Below, in pieces: positions 50,501 to 59,374 of a stretch of DNA of 64,000 nucleotides; positions within the stretch are counted from its first letter, which is position 1, and every line of letters starts with the position of its first letter. This DNA comes from Limanda limanda (taxonomy: Eukaryota > Chordata > Actinopteri > Pleuronectiformes > Pleuronectidae). The position numbers were made by a program, and so were the translations under genes. Below the pieces are notes generated by a model, which did no database searches, had not been told where the DNA came from, and was given only the letters and a program-made list of their open reading frames with translations. The stretch lies in contig NC_083648.1 of NCBI RefSeq assembly GCF_963576545.1, positions 19,074,154-19,138,153 on the forward strand, given 5' to 3'.

Positions 50501-51248
50501 GAGTTGTTCAGCCCGACGAAAAACTCCAGAGGTGAGAGAGAAACAAATCAATGAATATAACCTCATCAATTTTTGGTTTAAAATAAGAAGAGTCCCTCCT
50601 TTCTTAAGATCTCACCTTTCTATAGGAACCATTTTCACATAAATGTCTACCTGTTCTTTTTCTTTTATGTTTTATTTCTAATCTAATTTCAAAGTTAAAA
50701 AATAACCCCTGTAGATTTAGAGACTGATTTACAAGTTCTTTTCTATTAAATGATTCCACTCCAATTAAGGGTAACACCAAAGATGATTATAGAGCCTCTA
50801 TAAGATCATTTACTTTAACAACTTTAGATGCACAACGGGTGCTGTAGAGAACTCAGCTTATCAAGCTTTATTTTCACCTTGTCATATAATTCAATTTGTG
50901 TTGCTCATAAAAGCTATTAAAGTATTTACCAACTATTCCTTTACCATGCAGACATTAACAAGGTCTTTGTTTATGCACAAAATAAATAAACAAACATCAC
51001 CAGTTGGGACTTAAAGGACTCTGAATTATATTATCACATTAGTTTTCTTTGAATTACGGACTTTCTCAGGACGCATGTTCCCAGGCTTAAATTAAAATGA
51101 CGAATTAAATATACATTAGTATACATTATAAACAAAAAATAAAATGCATTTAATATTTTTTTTCAGCTTCTATCAGAGAAAGTACAAGGTGTTCTTGCGG
51201 CTTTTTGCCCACCAGAGGGAGTACCAGGCCCTCATGAACGATGGGTGA
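38564..51248 (+). CDS. fggy: FGGY carbohydrate kinase domain-containing protein
   Basis: Fifteen coding exons join in frame to 550 residues (human FGGY 551): 38564-38746, 39828-39939, 40422-40573, 40791-40879, 41142-41257, 41397-41525, 42842-42945, 43938-44045, 44591-44652, 44958-45120, 46069-46143, 46260-46380, 46567-46661, 50470-50531 and 51167-51248. FGGY kinases are cytosolic sugar kinases of the ASKHA fold; human FGGY acts on D-ribulose. Residues 7-20 hold the phosphate-binding [21 protein letters not shown] (D254, the likely catalytic base), [24 protein letters not shown] and [13 protein letters not shown] (adenosine-binding side) are all intact. An acceptor at 38552 implies an upstream noncoding exon, not located. 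ATTAAA at 51474-51479 is the likely poly(A) signal. The 13th coding intron holds a transposon. Confidence 0.96.
38747..39827. other. fggy first coding intron
   Basis: Contains loosely repetitive ccattactttga / caactatagc units between ~38940 and 39470 (a degenerate tandem array) and no coding exon. Confidence 0.45.
42060..42375 (-). repeat. Dispersed repeat family B, copy in fggy intron
   Basis: Contains tcatcaagatccatgactaa, gtgtgtaatcctgctgacaa and tandem aacaaacaaac, then gaaacataatctcc. Confidence 0.65.
43185..43625. repeat. Degenerate TAATAC/ACTAAT repeat tract
   Basis: Long run of variants of actaatact, atgctaat and acttatact in the fggy intron after the exon ending 42945. It includes the inverted repeat at 43358-43464. 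Confidence 0.85.
43358..43464. repeat. Perfect 25-bp inverted repeat with palindromic spacer
   Basis: The left arm at 43358-43382 (starting caagtactaatgc) and right arm at 43440-43464 (ending gcattagtacttg) are exact reverse complements over 25 bases. The 57-nt spacer is itself partly self-complementary (cttatactaat against attagtatg-agtataag). Confidence 0.88.
45170..46020. other. fggy intron, AT-rich
   Basis: Very AT-rich, with many aaataataag-type tracts between 45340 and 45600. No gene recognised. Confidence 0.5.
46950..47034. repeat. Left part of a LINE-tail repeat split by a transposon
   Basis: The text gacaaacaaccattcacact, cacattcacaccc and tttctttggac matches a common teleost retroposon tail. 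It continues on the far side of the transposon at 49460. Confidence 0.55.
47071..47330 (+). repeat. Left terminal inverted repeat of the intronic transposon
   Basis: Begins gtgcattttgtgataaaagc. It is the reverse complement of the segment ending at 49433, with scattered substitutions. Confidence 0.85.
47468..48727 (-). CDS. Transposon-encoded protein with PIN/FEN1-like and Cys-rich regions, 5'-truncated
   Basis: A 419-codon open frame without introns. It opens on a GTG; the first ATG lies ~20 codons in, so the N-terminal part is missing or spliced from elsewhere. The centre has [28 protein letters not shown] and [17 protein letters not shown]. This order of acidic motifs is like PIN/FEN1-type nucleases (E/D...DxD...GCD). 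The C-terminus is a Cys-rich [15 protein letters not shown] stretch, like the CXC (tesmin) zinc-binding repeat. Similar unnamed proteins occur in fish and invertebrate genomes, from memory. Fold and nuclease role are inferred from motif spacing only. Confidence 0.65.
   Translation of the reverse strand: MHSAYSDSPKVTCTIVDGTAIIQMLKPSSVKTFNDYAHVIFIPYLTRKFETVSRLDLVWDRYLSDSLKAATRAKRGTGIQRRVVGDAAIPRNWQNFLRVDSNKTELFAFLSEALLRWFVQEDKQLVTTSDMEVLSKPPLPDRTSIAPCTDEEADSRMLLHVAHAARNGHHKIMIQTVDTDVVVLAVAVAQTLQPEDELWLAFGTGKNFRYLAAHEIGAGLGPEKACALPVFHALTGCDTVSSFVGHGKKTAWAVWSVLPELTLALLKVSSAPDDIPQEVMATIERFVILVYDRTSTCTEINTARRKLFAKRHNVQTIPPTKAALEEHVKRAVYQGGHVWGTVLVSTPELPSPCEWGWSKSPEGDYEPFWTCLPDAGQSSYDLVSCKCKKGCVGQCKCKKSHLQCTALCVCEGECDWSSL
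49180..49433 (-). repeat. Right terminal inverted repeat of the intronic transposon
   Basis: Mirror of the left arm. It contains atccaaatcttttgagaatg and ends tcacaaaatgcac. Confidence 0.85.
49460..49600. repeat. Right part of the split LINE-tail repeat
   Basis: The text gagaaacccactcagacaca, ggatttgaaccaagaacc and ctgtgggaaccactgaacca continues the element begun at 46950. It therefore predates the transposon insertion. Confidence 0.55.
49820..49854. repeat. Perfect 17-bp palindrome around one base
   Basis: The arm atgattttacccatgaa (49820-49836), a central g, then ttcatgggtaaaatcat (49838-49854), an exact reverse complement. Confidence 0.92.
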
Positions 51249-51479
51249 TGGAGGCACCAAGAAGACTCTGTGACGTAAAACAGAAATTGGATCCACACAC
51301 CGCAAACAAGAGCGGTTCCGAATAATTGTTTTCAATGAACTGAAGTAAAACAGACCCAATGCTGCAGGATGATAAAGCAAATGTGGGGAAATCGACAGAA
51401 TGAAGAGTATGTTTGGGCTCCCCAAAGGCCTCTCTGCCTCGTCCAAGGTGACAGTACCATGAAATACTGTCAGATTAAA

Positions 51480-52424
51480 ATATATAAAGAAATTTTTGAA
51501 ATTACAGACAGTGCTTGTGTCTTTTTTACCGCCTCCACAATCTAAAGTATTAGATATATAATTGAATGAACTTTAACATCAACCCTGACACTGGTTCATT
51601 TTTCAAACATCTTGTCCTTTGTTCTCCCCTCGCTGCACTTCCTCTTGTTCTTCCATTTCCTGCCAGTTACACCTCCACCTCCGTCCTTAAATTCTCCTGC
51701 CAGCAGCTCCCAGGATCAAAGTTGATAAGCTCTCCGCTGCTGTGGTCGACCAAGCAAAGGGGAGAACGACGGCAAAGCCCACACAGCTAAGTTAACAGCC
51801 ACCTCAAAACAACTAACCTATGAAGGAGAGGGCGAACTGCATCAGAGAGGTGTCAGCGCACAGAGGAAGTTCCCTGTTGCTAGACTTTGCTCTTTAGTCA
51901 AATGTAGGTGGTTAAGTGGGAGGGAAAACAGCAACCGCAACGTTTTTTATGCAAGTACCATACTGTTTTCAGTCAATGAATTTGCTTTGCCTGACACAAC
52001 AAATACGTAGGTAGGTTTGGGGACAATGGTGAGGATGATGAAATATTGAGAGTGAACTTTGCTCAATGCAGCTATTATCTCACCGTGTGTGTAAATAACC
52101 ACAGGTTCCGATTCCTTTTGCATCAGTCTATAAAAGACAGAGCGACCCAAATGCATACGCAAATAATTGTTTAACTATTTAACCAATTCTATTTACTTTG
52201 TATATAAGTCAGAATCATTGCTAATAGAAACTTATTTTTTATCACCTATGCAAATTATGTTGTGTTTTCACCTCTGTCCTTTTTCCAGGGAATAAGTAAA
52301 TGATATTGACGGAACATTACAGGAACCGGTATCTACTGTATGTGTGTGTGAAATATGGTGCAGTGAGTTGGCTGAACTTAAGGAGACGTTTGGTCCTTTT
52401 GCTCTATTGAATGTTGTTTTTTGT
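51480..52424. other. Intergenic region between fggy and prdx6
   Basis: No gene recognised. The two genes are convergent. Confidence 0.5.
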
Positions 52425-52610
52425 TTATCAGCAGAATTATGCAGAAACTACTAAATGGATTTCAACAGAACTTGGTTGAAGGATGTGATATTGGTCAGGG
52501 AAGAATCCATCAAGTTTTGGTGTGAGTCCACACAAAAGATCAGGCCTGTTTCTCTACATTTTTATTATTTCCCCAAAGAATAATTCATGGATGTTGATGA
52601 AAATAGAAAT
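52425..52610 (+). repeat. Dispersed repeat family B, copy downstream of prdx6
   Basis: Contains atgcagaaactactaaatgg, acagaacttggttgaaggat and gaataattcatggatgttga. Confidence 0.6.
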
Positions 52611-52887
52611 CAGGTACATTAAGGAGTCAGATTAAATTTGAGAGGACTGTTGGGCCTTGAGAGTGGTTTGCGCTCTACTGAATGCCAATCTAGTTATAAA
52701 ATATATATGTTTTATTCTTTGAGTGATACACACATATGTTCCCATCTCAACCATGTCATTACTGGAGCTAGTTGCTCTAAAATGCAACTGTATTTTTATT
52801 CCTTCTACTTTAACTCACAGCTGGGCCGCCTGCTGATGTTGGGGACCTGCGGTGTGAAGACGGAGTGTATTTGACAGAAGTCAGTGT

Positions 52888-54877
52888 TCATGGCTGTGGT
52901 GTGTAGCGCAGGTACTTCTTGCCAGAGGGCAGGTCTTTGGTGTAGACGCCTTCTGGGAACAAAGCAGCAGCCTCCTCCTCAGACATGTTCGGAGGAACCA
53001 TCACACACTCTCCAAGCTGTAGGAAGAAACAAGGCTATTACATGCAGCAGGAGGCCAGTTACCCTATTCGTTTTATCTTTGCTGTCGGCAGTTGAAATAA
53101 GTCACACTGTACCTTCCAGTCGGCAGGTGTGGCCACTCTTCTCCCTGCTGTGAGCTGGAGCGAATCCACCACCCTCAGGATCTCATCAAAGTTGCGTCCT
53201 GTGGTGGCAGGATAGAGCAGCGACAGTTTCAGCCTTTTGTCAGGGCCGATGATAAACACCTGACCAGAACCAAGGGAAGAGATGGAGACTGAGAGAGAGG
53301 ATATCTTACAGCCAACGAAGGGAGATCGAAACAAGTTATGTAGGCAGCCTATAAAAGAAACAAATGCAATTCTGTGTTTGGCAGAGGATGCGGAGATGCT
53401 TACACAGCGGGCAGTTAGCGGCATGCCATCTTTGTCCTTCGCATCTGGGTCCAGCATGCCCAGGGCCACTGCCAGCTCCCGTTTACTGTCCGCTATGATG
53501 GGAAAGGGCAGCGAGCAGCAGGCCGACTCCTCACAGTTGTACGCCACGATGTCCTACTTATTACACAGTGCATGTTATAGTCTGTCAGAGCTTTTCAGAG
53601 AGCTTTTGAAACAGTTCTACAGTGACACATAGGGGAAATAAGGGAGTTTTAAAAAGATTTTAAATACTGCGCCCATAAAAGAAAATCCTGGATGACTATG
53701 TTGTTGGATATTGGATCACTTGATTTTACATTAGATTAGATTTTAGATTCAACTTTATTGGCATTGCACAGTACAAGTCCTTATACAACGAAATGCAGTT
53801 TAGCATCTAACCAGAAGTTCAAAAAGGGCAGTACAAGTGCAGAGTATTGTGCATATTTAAAGAGGAATATGAAAATAAATAAGATATGTACAGTAAGAAA
53901 TATATATGGAATAGTACAGTATTAAGAGGTAGTGTATGATAAAAGAATGATAAATACACTGAGCAGATAAATATATAAATATGAAAACACAATAGGCGGG
54001 ATAATACAGTAGTAAAAAAAGTAACAGTCGAGTGCAAATAGTAACAGTCTAGTGCAAATTACCCAGTAAGGATCTCAAATGTGAAACTCCAGACCAGACA
54101 AGGTGACATGTAAATGTAATTTTAACAGTGTTATAGGAGCGAGGGCTGATATTTTCGCTCTCATTGGCCAAAGGTCACCCTGTCTGTCTCCCTGGCTCTG
54201 ACCTGCATACTGAAACTATTGTCTTTATTCTTTACAAGTCTAAGAAAGAGATGGCTCTTTTATTATAACACAGAGACACTAATGTGCTGTACTTATGGAC
54301 CAGTGCATTAGAAATACATAATAGGTGTCTATCTTAATGTGTAGATATGACCATCTAAGTTAGAATGGGACTTCTTGAGATTTATTTGTATTATTTTCGA
54401 AATGAGTATTTAGAAAATTGAGAATAGTCTCAGTGTAAGTGGGGGAGCACATGCTGTATAACCATCACACCTTGGCCCAGCTGTGATGATCCTCCAGGCA
54501 GTCGACTGACAGTGCGATCATCTTGACGCCACGCTTGCTGAACTCCCCGTGCAGCCTGGCAGCCCGGCCCAGCTCGGTGGTGCACACGGGGGTGTAGTCT
54601 CTGGGGTGGGAGAACAAGATTCCCCATCTGGGTTTGAAAAGAGAGGTCAGGTGTACACTCAGGGTCGGTGCTTAGCCCTTTCTGAGATTTCCTCTTACTC
54701 AGTTTCCTCTCATCATACTTATACTTCTGAATAATGATGTTGCTTGTTGTTGGAATGCACCATATACCTTCATTTAGAAAGCTGTGGTGTGACTGACACC
54801 TCACTGACAGGATGTGACCTCTATATCACACAATAACTTATTCTTTACAAAGTCAGCAAGTTCATGGTGCATCATGC

Positions 54878-54974
<97 letters not shown>

Positions 54975-55362
54975 AGGGGGGGCGGGGGTCAGCTTACCAT
55001 GTTATCAAGTCATAAACAGCTGTGCATCTGATCACATTTGAACATTGACAGTATTAACTTGTCACTTCCTATATCCCCCATCACGTTTTTCTTTTGCCAA
55101 ACATTATTAGGTTTACATTTGATACTGGAAAGCTCTAAAGCAGAAGTCAGTAACAGGAAATGGACTGGACCAAGTTCTCTCTTCCTCTCGTGCCAACTGC
55201 TCCTGCACAAGCCTATGACTCAATACCAAACACAACATTCATGACAATCACAATCAACGATCCTACTTACGAATCACCGAGAAACTCGTGGAGTTTAATT
55301 GTGCCGGTGGTGGCCTCTGCCTCGAAGTCAGGAAACACATCTCCGAGCAGCAGTCCCGGCAT
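52888..55362 (-). CDS. prdx6: Peroxiredoxin-6 (1-Cys peroxiredoxin / phospholipase)
   Basis: Five minus-strand exons join in frame: 55271-55362, 54471-54627, 53404-53553, 53113-53259 and 52888-53016. They give 224 residues, the same as human. The peroxidatic cysteine is C46 in PVCTTE. The phospholipase A2 triad is present as H25, S31 (GDSWG) and D140 (GPDKRLKL). The C-terminus, [11 protein letters not shown], is typical. PRDX6 reduces phospholipid hydroperoxides using glutathione and has acidic PLA2 activity in cytosol and lysosome-related organelles. Odd point: after C90, human PTEK is replaced by SACCS, giving a CC pair (95-96) and one extra residue, offset by one residue fewer at the N-terminus. 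A minus-strand AATAAA (52795-52800) is a possible poly(A) signal. Confidence 0.97.
53725..54110 (+). repeat. Dispersed repeat family D in prdx6 intron
   Basis: Contains gattcaactttattggcatt, gcacagtacaagtcc, caacgaaatgcagtttagca and tctaaccagaagt, followed by AT-rich sequence. This is a common teleost interspersed repeat. Confidence 0.6.
54882..54972. repeat. (GT)n microsatellite
   Basis: About 45 uninterrupted GT units in the first prdx6 intron, followed by a G-rich stretch. Confidence 0.97.
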
Positions 55363-55848
55363 ATTCAGTGTGAGCAGTGGAGGTGCGCTTGTGTTCAGCA
55401 GCTGCTCGGATGATACCAAGAGAGATGAGGAAGAGGCGGGGGAAACTTTCCTGTGAACAGCTTTTCTATTTACAGAAGCACCAGTTCAATGGGGATGGAT
55501 ATAACGCACCAACGCGCCTTTTACGCACCGGCGCACTTTTACGCACATGCCTAATTTCCAACCATGCACTTTAATTTATTGGCAAAGATGCATCATTGAC
55601 ACTTTTCTCCACCTGCATATGTTGTTTATAATTTCAGCATAAATCGGGGCATCATCAACTTTTAATTCATGTTAATAGGAGGAGGATACGACAGTGGTCC
55701 AGTTCTGACCCGGTCACATTCCACCTCCTGACTGTCCAGTTGGCCGGATGTTTTTTCATGTGACCAGCAGGATTAAAGTGTTTACTGGCCACAGGTGCTC
55801 CCTGGAGAAGGGCGGATACATTTGCGAGGGACGCGCCATCAAACCAAA
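55363..55848. promoter_or_regulatory. Shared head-to-head promoter interval of prdx6 and plpp6
   Basis: The start codons of prdx6 (minus) and plpp6 (plus) are 486 bp apart and point away from each other. Each 5' UTR and any promoter elements must lie here unless noncoding exons are missed. I did not find a perfect antioxidant response element. Confidence 0.45.
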
Positions 55849-57352
55849 ATGTCCTCACCGACGTCCAGACGGAACAGTTGCCGTGGGAGCCGCCGGATCT
55901 CCAGCTGTTCTTACGTCCCCTCTGGCTCTCCAACAGAGAACTTCACCGTTAGTTTAAATCAGCCGATATTCGCCATAACGCTGCGTTTTTTGCTGGCAAT
56001 AGATCTGTGGCTGTCCAAGCGGCTCGGCGTGTGCGCCTGCGAGGAGTCCCCGTGGGGCAGCATACGGCCCCTGGTGCGCCTGCTGGAGTTCTCCGGACAT
56101 GTTCTCCCGTGGCTCATCGGCACCCTGTACACTCTGCTCCGGGGAGAGACGGCGGCAGAGCAGGAGATCATGCTGAATTTGGCCCTGGGTAACAATGGTT
56201 CTCCTGTTGAAGTCCTGTTGAAGTGTCCTTGGCAAGATACTGAACCCCCTAAATGGCCCCTCATAAATGTTGAGTGTACTAATTGTAAGTCGCTTGGGAC
56301 AAAAGCGTCAGCCAAAATGACATGTAATGTAATGTAAAAACTGTCCTCCAGATAAAAACCCTTTAACTTATTCTGCTGCAAGATTTAACAGTATCTTTAA
56401 CTTTGCCTTGAGTGTGGTTTGGATTTCTTTCCTCTTTAAATAACCACATTTTTACTCACAAAATCATCCTTACACATGTTTATATTACCCACCACATCAG
56501 CTTTTGGTAAATCCAGTGCGTTATTTTGCACATTTGTGCCAATTTCAAAGTTTGGCAGTCACTGGTGGCTTTGTTGAACTGCATGATGATAATATATATT
56601 CAAATAGCCCAGCATTACAGGCAACATCCTCATCTGTCCACCAAGTGTCAAAGCTTTTCTAGCTACTTTAATCAGATGAGCGTGTTCTGGAAATATTATG
56701 AGCTGTTATACCTCTTCTTATGGACCAGTCATAGCAGAACTGTAACTACTTGAATGTCTGGGCTTTAATGACACAAGTTAACTGATATAAAAATGAATAT
56801 TGATAGGAAGTGAGATCAGTGAGTAATAAGATCCTTTAAAAATGATTTTTTTAGACAATGGCTTTTGAAATAGGTGTGATATTTGGTTTGATTTGAGTCA
56901 GTGTACACTGTATCTCTGTCTTCCTCACAGCTCTGTTGTTGGACCTGCTGCTGGTCAGAGTTGTGAAGACTCTGGTGAGACGTCGAAGGCCCGCACAGAA
57001 CCGCTCGGACATCCTCTCCACCTTCTTCGAGGAGCGTTACTCGTTCCCCTCGGGCCACGCAACGCGGGCGGCCATGTGTGCTCGGTTCTTCCTGGCCCAG
57101 CTGGTGGACACAGCCTCCATGCGAGTGCTGGTCGTGGGCTGGGCCTTCCTGGTGAGCCTGTCCCGGCTGCTGCTCGCCAGACACTATGTGACAGATGTGG
57201 GCTTTGGCCTGGCCATGGGTTACTGTCAGTACAGCTTGGTAGAAAGGCTGTGGGTGACCTGGGAATGCCTTCAGGACGTGCTGCTCATGCAACTGCGAGA
57301 GACACTCAACAGGGCTTATGGTGGTCTCTGGATGGCTGCTTGGAAACATTAG
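55849..57352 (+). CDS. plpp6: Phospholipid phosphatase 6 (polyisoprenoid/presqualene diphosphate phosphatase)
   Basis: Two exons, 55849-56188 and 56931-57352, join in frame to 253 residues (human PLPP6 295). All three PAP2-superfamily motifs are intact: C1 K126xxxxxxRP134 (KTLVRRRRP), C2 PSGH at 153-156, and C3 SRxxxxxHxxxD with S191, H198 and D202. LLAIDLWLSKRLGVCA and ALLLDLLL mark the PLPP6/PLPP7 branch. Intact catalytic residues argue against PLPP7, which lacks them. The protein should be an ER membrane phosphatase; human PLPP6 dephosphorylates presqualene diphosphate. The N-terminus before the conserved core is ~40 residues shorter than human and Ser/Arg-rich. The ATG at 55849 is the first in frame. 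Confidence 0.92.
56205..56338 (-). repeat. Dispersed repeat family A tail in plpp6 intron
   Basis: Contains attgtaagtcgcttgggaca, aaagcgtcagccaaaatgac and a tandem atgtaatgtaatg end. It starts only ~16 bp after the plpp6 donor. Confidence 0.7.
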
Positions 57353-58827
57353 TTTTGGTGCAGTTGTGTGATGTGTCAACTTATAATATGGGATGTGTAG
57401 CACGAGTCTGTGTACATGAAAAACTGAATTGAATTGTATCAAAATGACTCCAGTATTTCTATTCTATTGTGTATTATCTTAAGAATTAGGTGGAAATATT
57501 AAAATTGATGCTGTGGGCTGTCACTGGCAAGTTGTTCATGCATACATGCTATTGTTTGCACCACAAACCTGGTGACCTAATCACAGCCTGAAACCAAAGC
57601 TAACTTTAACTAAACCCTTTTTTAAATATTAAAATCAAATTAATATAAGTTGTAGGTGTAGTTGTGTGTCTTACTGAGACAGCGTGGGAGTTTCAGGATG
57701 TGTGGTGTAACTGTCGCATGTAACTGCTGTCTGACAATGGCACAGTGCTCCCTGACACACTGCTTCATGGCGGGTGTGTGGTTTTGTTCTCGGCGACAAC
57801 ACACTGTGGGTAATTTCTATTTGTGTGACCGCTGGTAGGGGGGGAAGCCAACTCACACTTACCTCAGTTTCCGTCAGCTGCCACCCTGTCTCCTGACTGT
57901 CATTATTATTGTAATACATCCCATCTCGTCTTACACAGTTGATGAACATACCAATCGCAATTTTGAAAATAAACTTCCACCAAACATGTGCTGAGTTTGA
58001 ATGGGTTCAGGTTTAACCTGTAAAAGATCCTACAGAGAGCAGACAAGTCCTCTAGTTTTTCCAATGCCTAACTGCATTAGAATAAACTGTGAGTAGAGCT
58101 GGAAGATGTGTGTTACATGCAGATGCAGCCGGTTGTCCACAGAGGGCAGTGCATATTCATAAGAAAAACATGCAGCTGCAAAAGGCAGTATGGGGTGTGT
58201 GCAGTGCACATAACCACATCAGCTGGTTCTGAACTTTGTCACTAATGTGGGCTGAGCTCAGAGACTGGATCTGTGTTTATAAGCTCAAGTCTTCAAGTAC
58301 ACAGACACTAGATATTTCTCCATCTATCCATACAGGTGAGGAGTGGGTGTGTCATCTAAGGACACAAGTGATTATTAAAACAATAATAAATAAGCCCCGA
58401 TACAAACTGTATTAATAACTGAAATAACACAAACTTAAGCACCTTACTCTCAGCTGTTAACAGTAAGATTTTAAATGATGTTGAATTAGCTCCATCAGGT
58501 GCCTGACTTGTATTTGACCACAGCGGAATATTTTAAAAATGATAGCCATGTTAGCAACTAAGCTATGGATGTGACATTAGTGTTTATAGATGCATCGGTT
58601 ACAAGGCAACAAACAAAAGTAGCCTAAACAAAAGTGTTAGACTTTTCACAAAGCACTACTCAGTTAAGCTTGTGGATATTTTGGCCGTAAAGTTCAATTG
58701 TTTAAATTAAAATATGTGGGTAGATTAGCGCTATGAGGAGCTGTTTTGGTATAGAGGTATATTTACTTTGCACACACATATATACATACAGTATATATGC
58801 ATACTGTCATCAATATACATATATACA

Positions 58828-58830
<3 letters not shown>
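57353..58830. other. plpp6 3' UTR and intergenic sequence
   Basis: ATTAAA at 57498-57503 is a possible plpp6 poly(A) signal. The rest holds no recognised gene. Confidence 0.45.

Positions 58831-58904
<74 letters not shown>
58831..58904. repeat. (AT)n microsatellite
   Basis: About 37 AT units. Confidence 0.97.
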
Positions 58905-58906
<2 letters not shown>

Positions 58907-59062
58907 AGAAATTGTATGTTTTGGTAAGTTATATCTTATGCCAGAGACAGATACCTGTTTTAGGTTTACTCTTTAAACAATATTATAGCACAAAGCTTCT
59001 GTTGATAGAATGTCAAATTGAAAACAAAAATTATGACACAAGCAGGAATTACTTTCTTAGTT

Positions 59063-59374
59063 TTTATTGAGAACTTAAATAACAGGAACATTTATTAACA
59101 GACAACAAAAATATTTAACTTTTTAAACCATCATTTCTGTTCTTAATTATAACTGAGATCATCAGTTCTGTCACCGCTCCATCAATATTTCTCCGTCGTC
59201 GTTATACATCTTATTTACAGCACAAATAGACAAAATAGATTTTAATGATGTAAAAACACATTGACGACAATCTTAACAATAGCCTCAATAAAATGTTAAT
59301 GAGTATATGTTTTATCACATTCACTTGCACCAGAACAGTCCAGTAAACAGCAGCAGTTTCTCTGTCTGTTTCCT
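59063..59374 (-). other. myoc: myoc 3' UTR
   Basis: Minus-strand AATAAA signals (+ strand TTTATT) lie at 59063-59068 and 59091-59096, ~280-310 bp after the stop codon. Confidence 0.5.

Noticed and set aside
55849..57352. PLPP7 as the identity of the lipid phosphatase
   Set aside because: PLPP7 lacks the catalytic PSGH and RxxxxxH residues, which are intact here.
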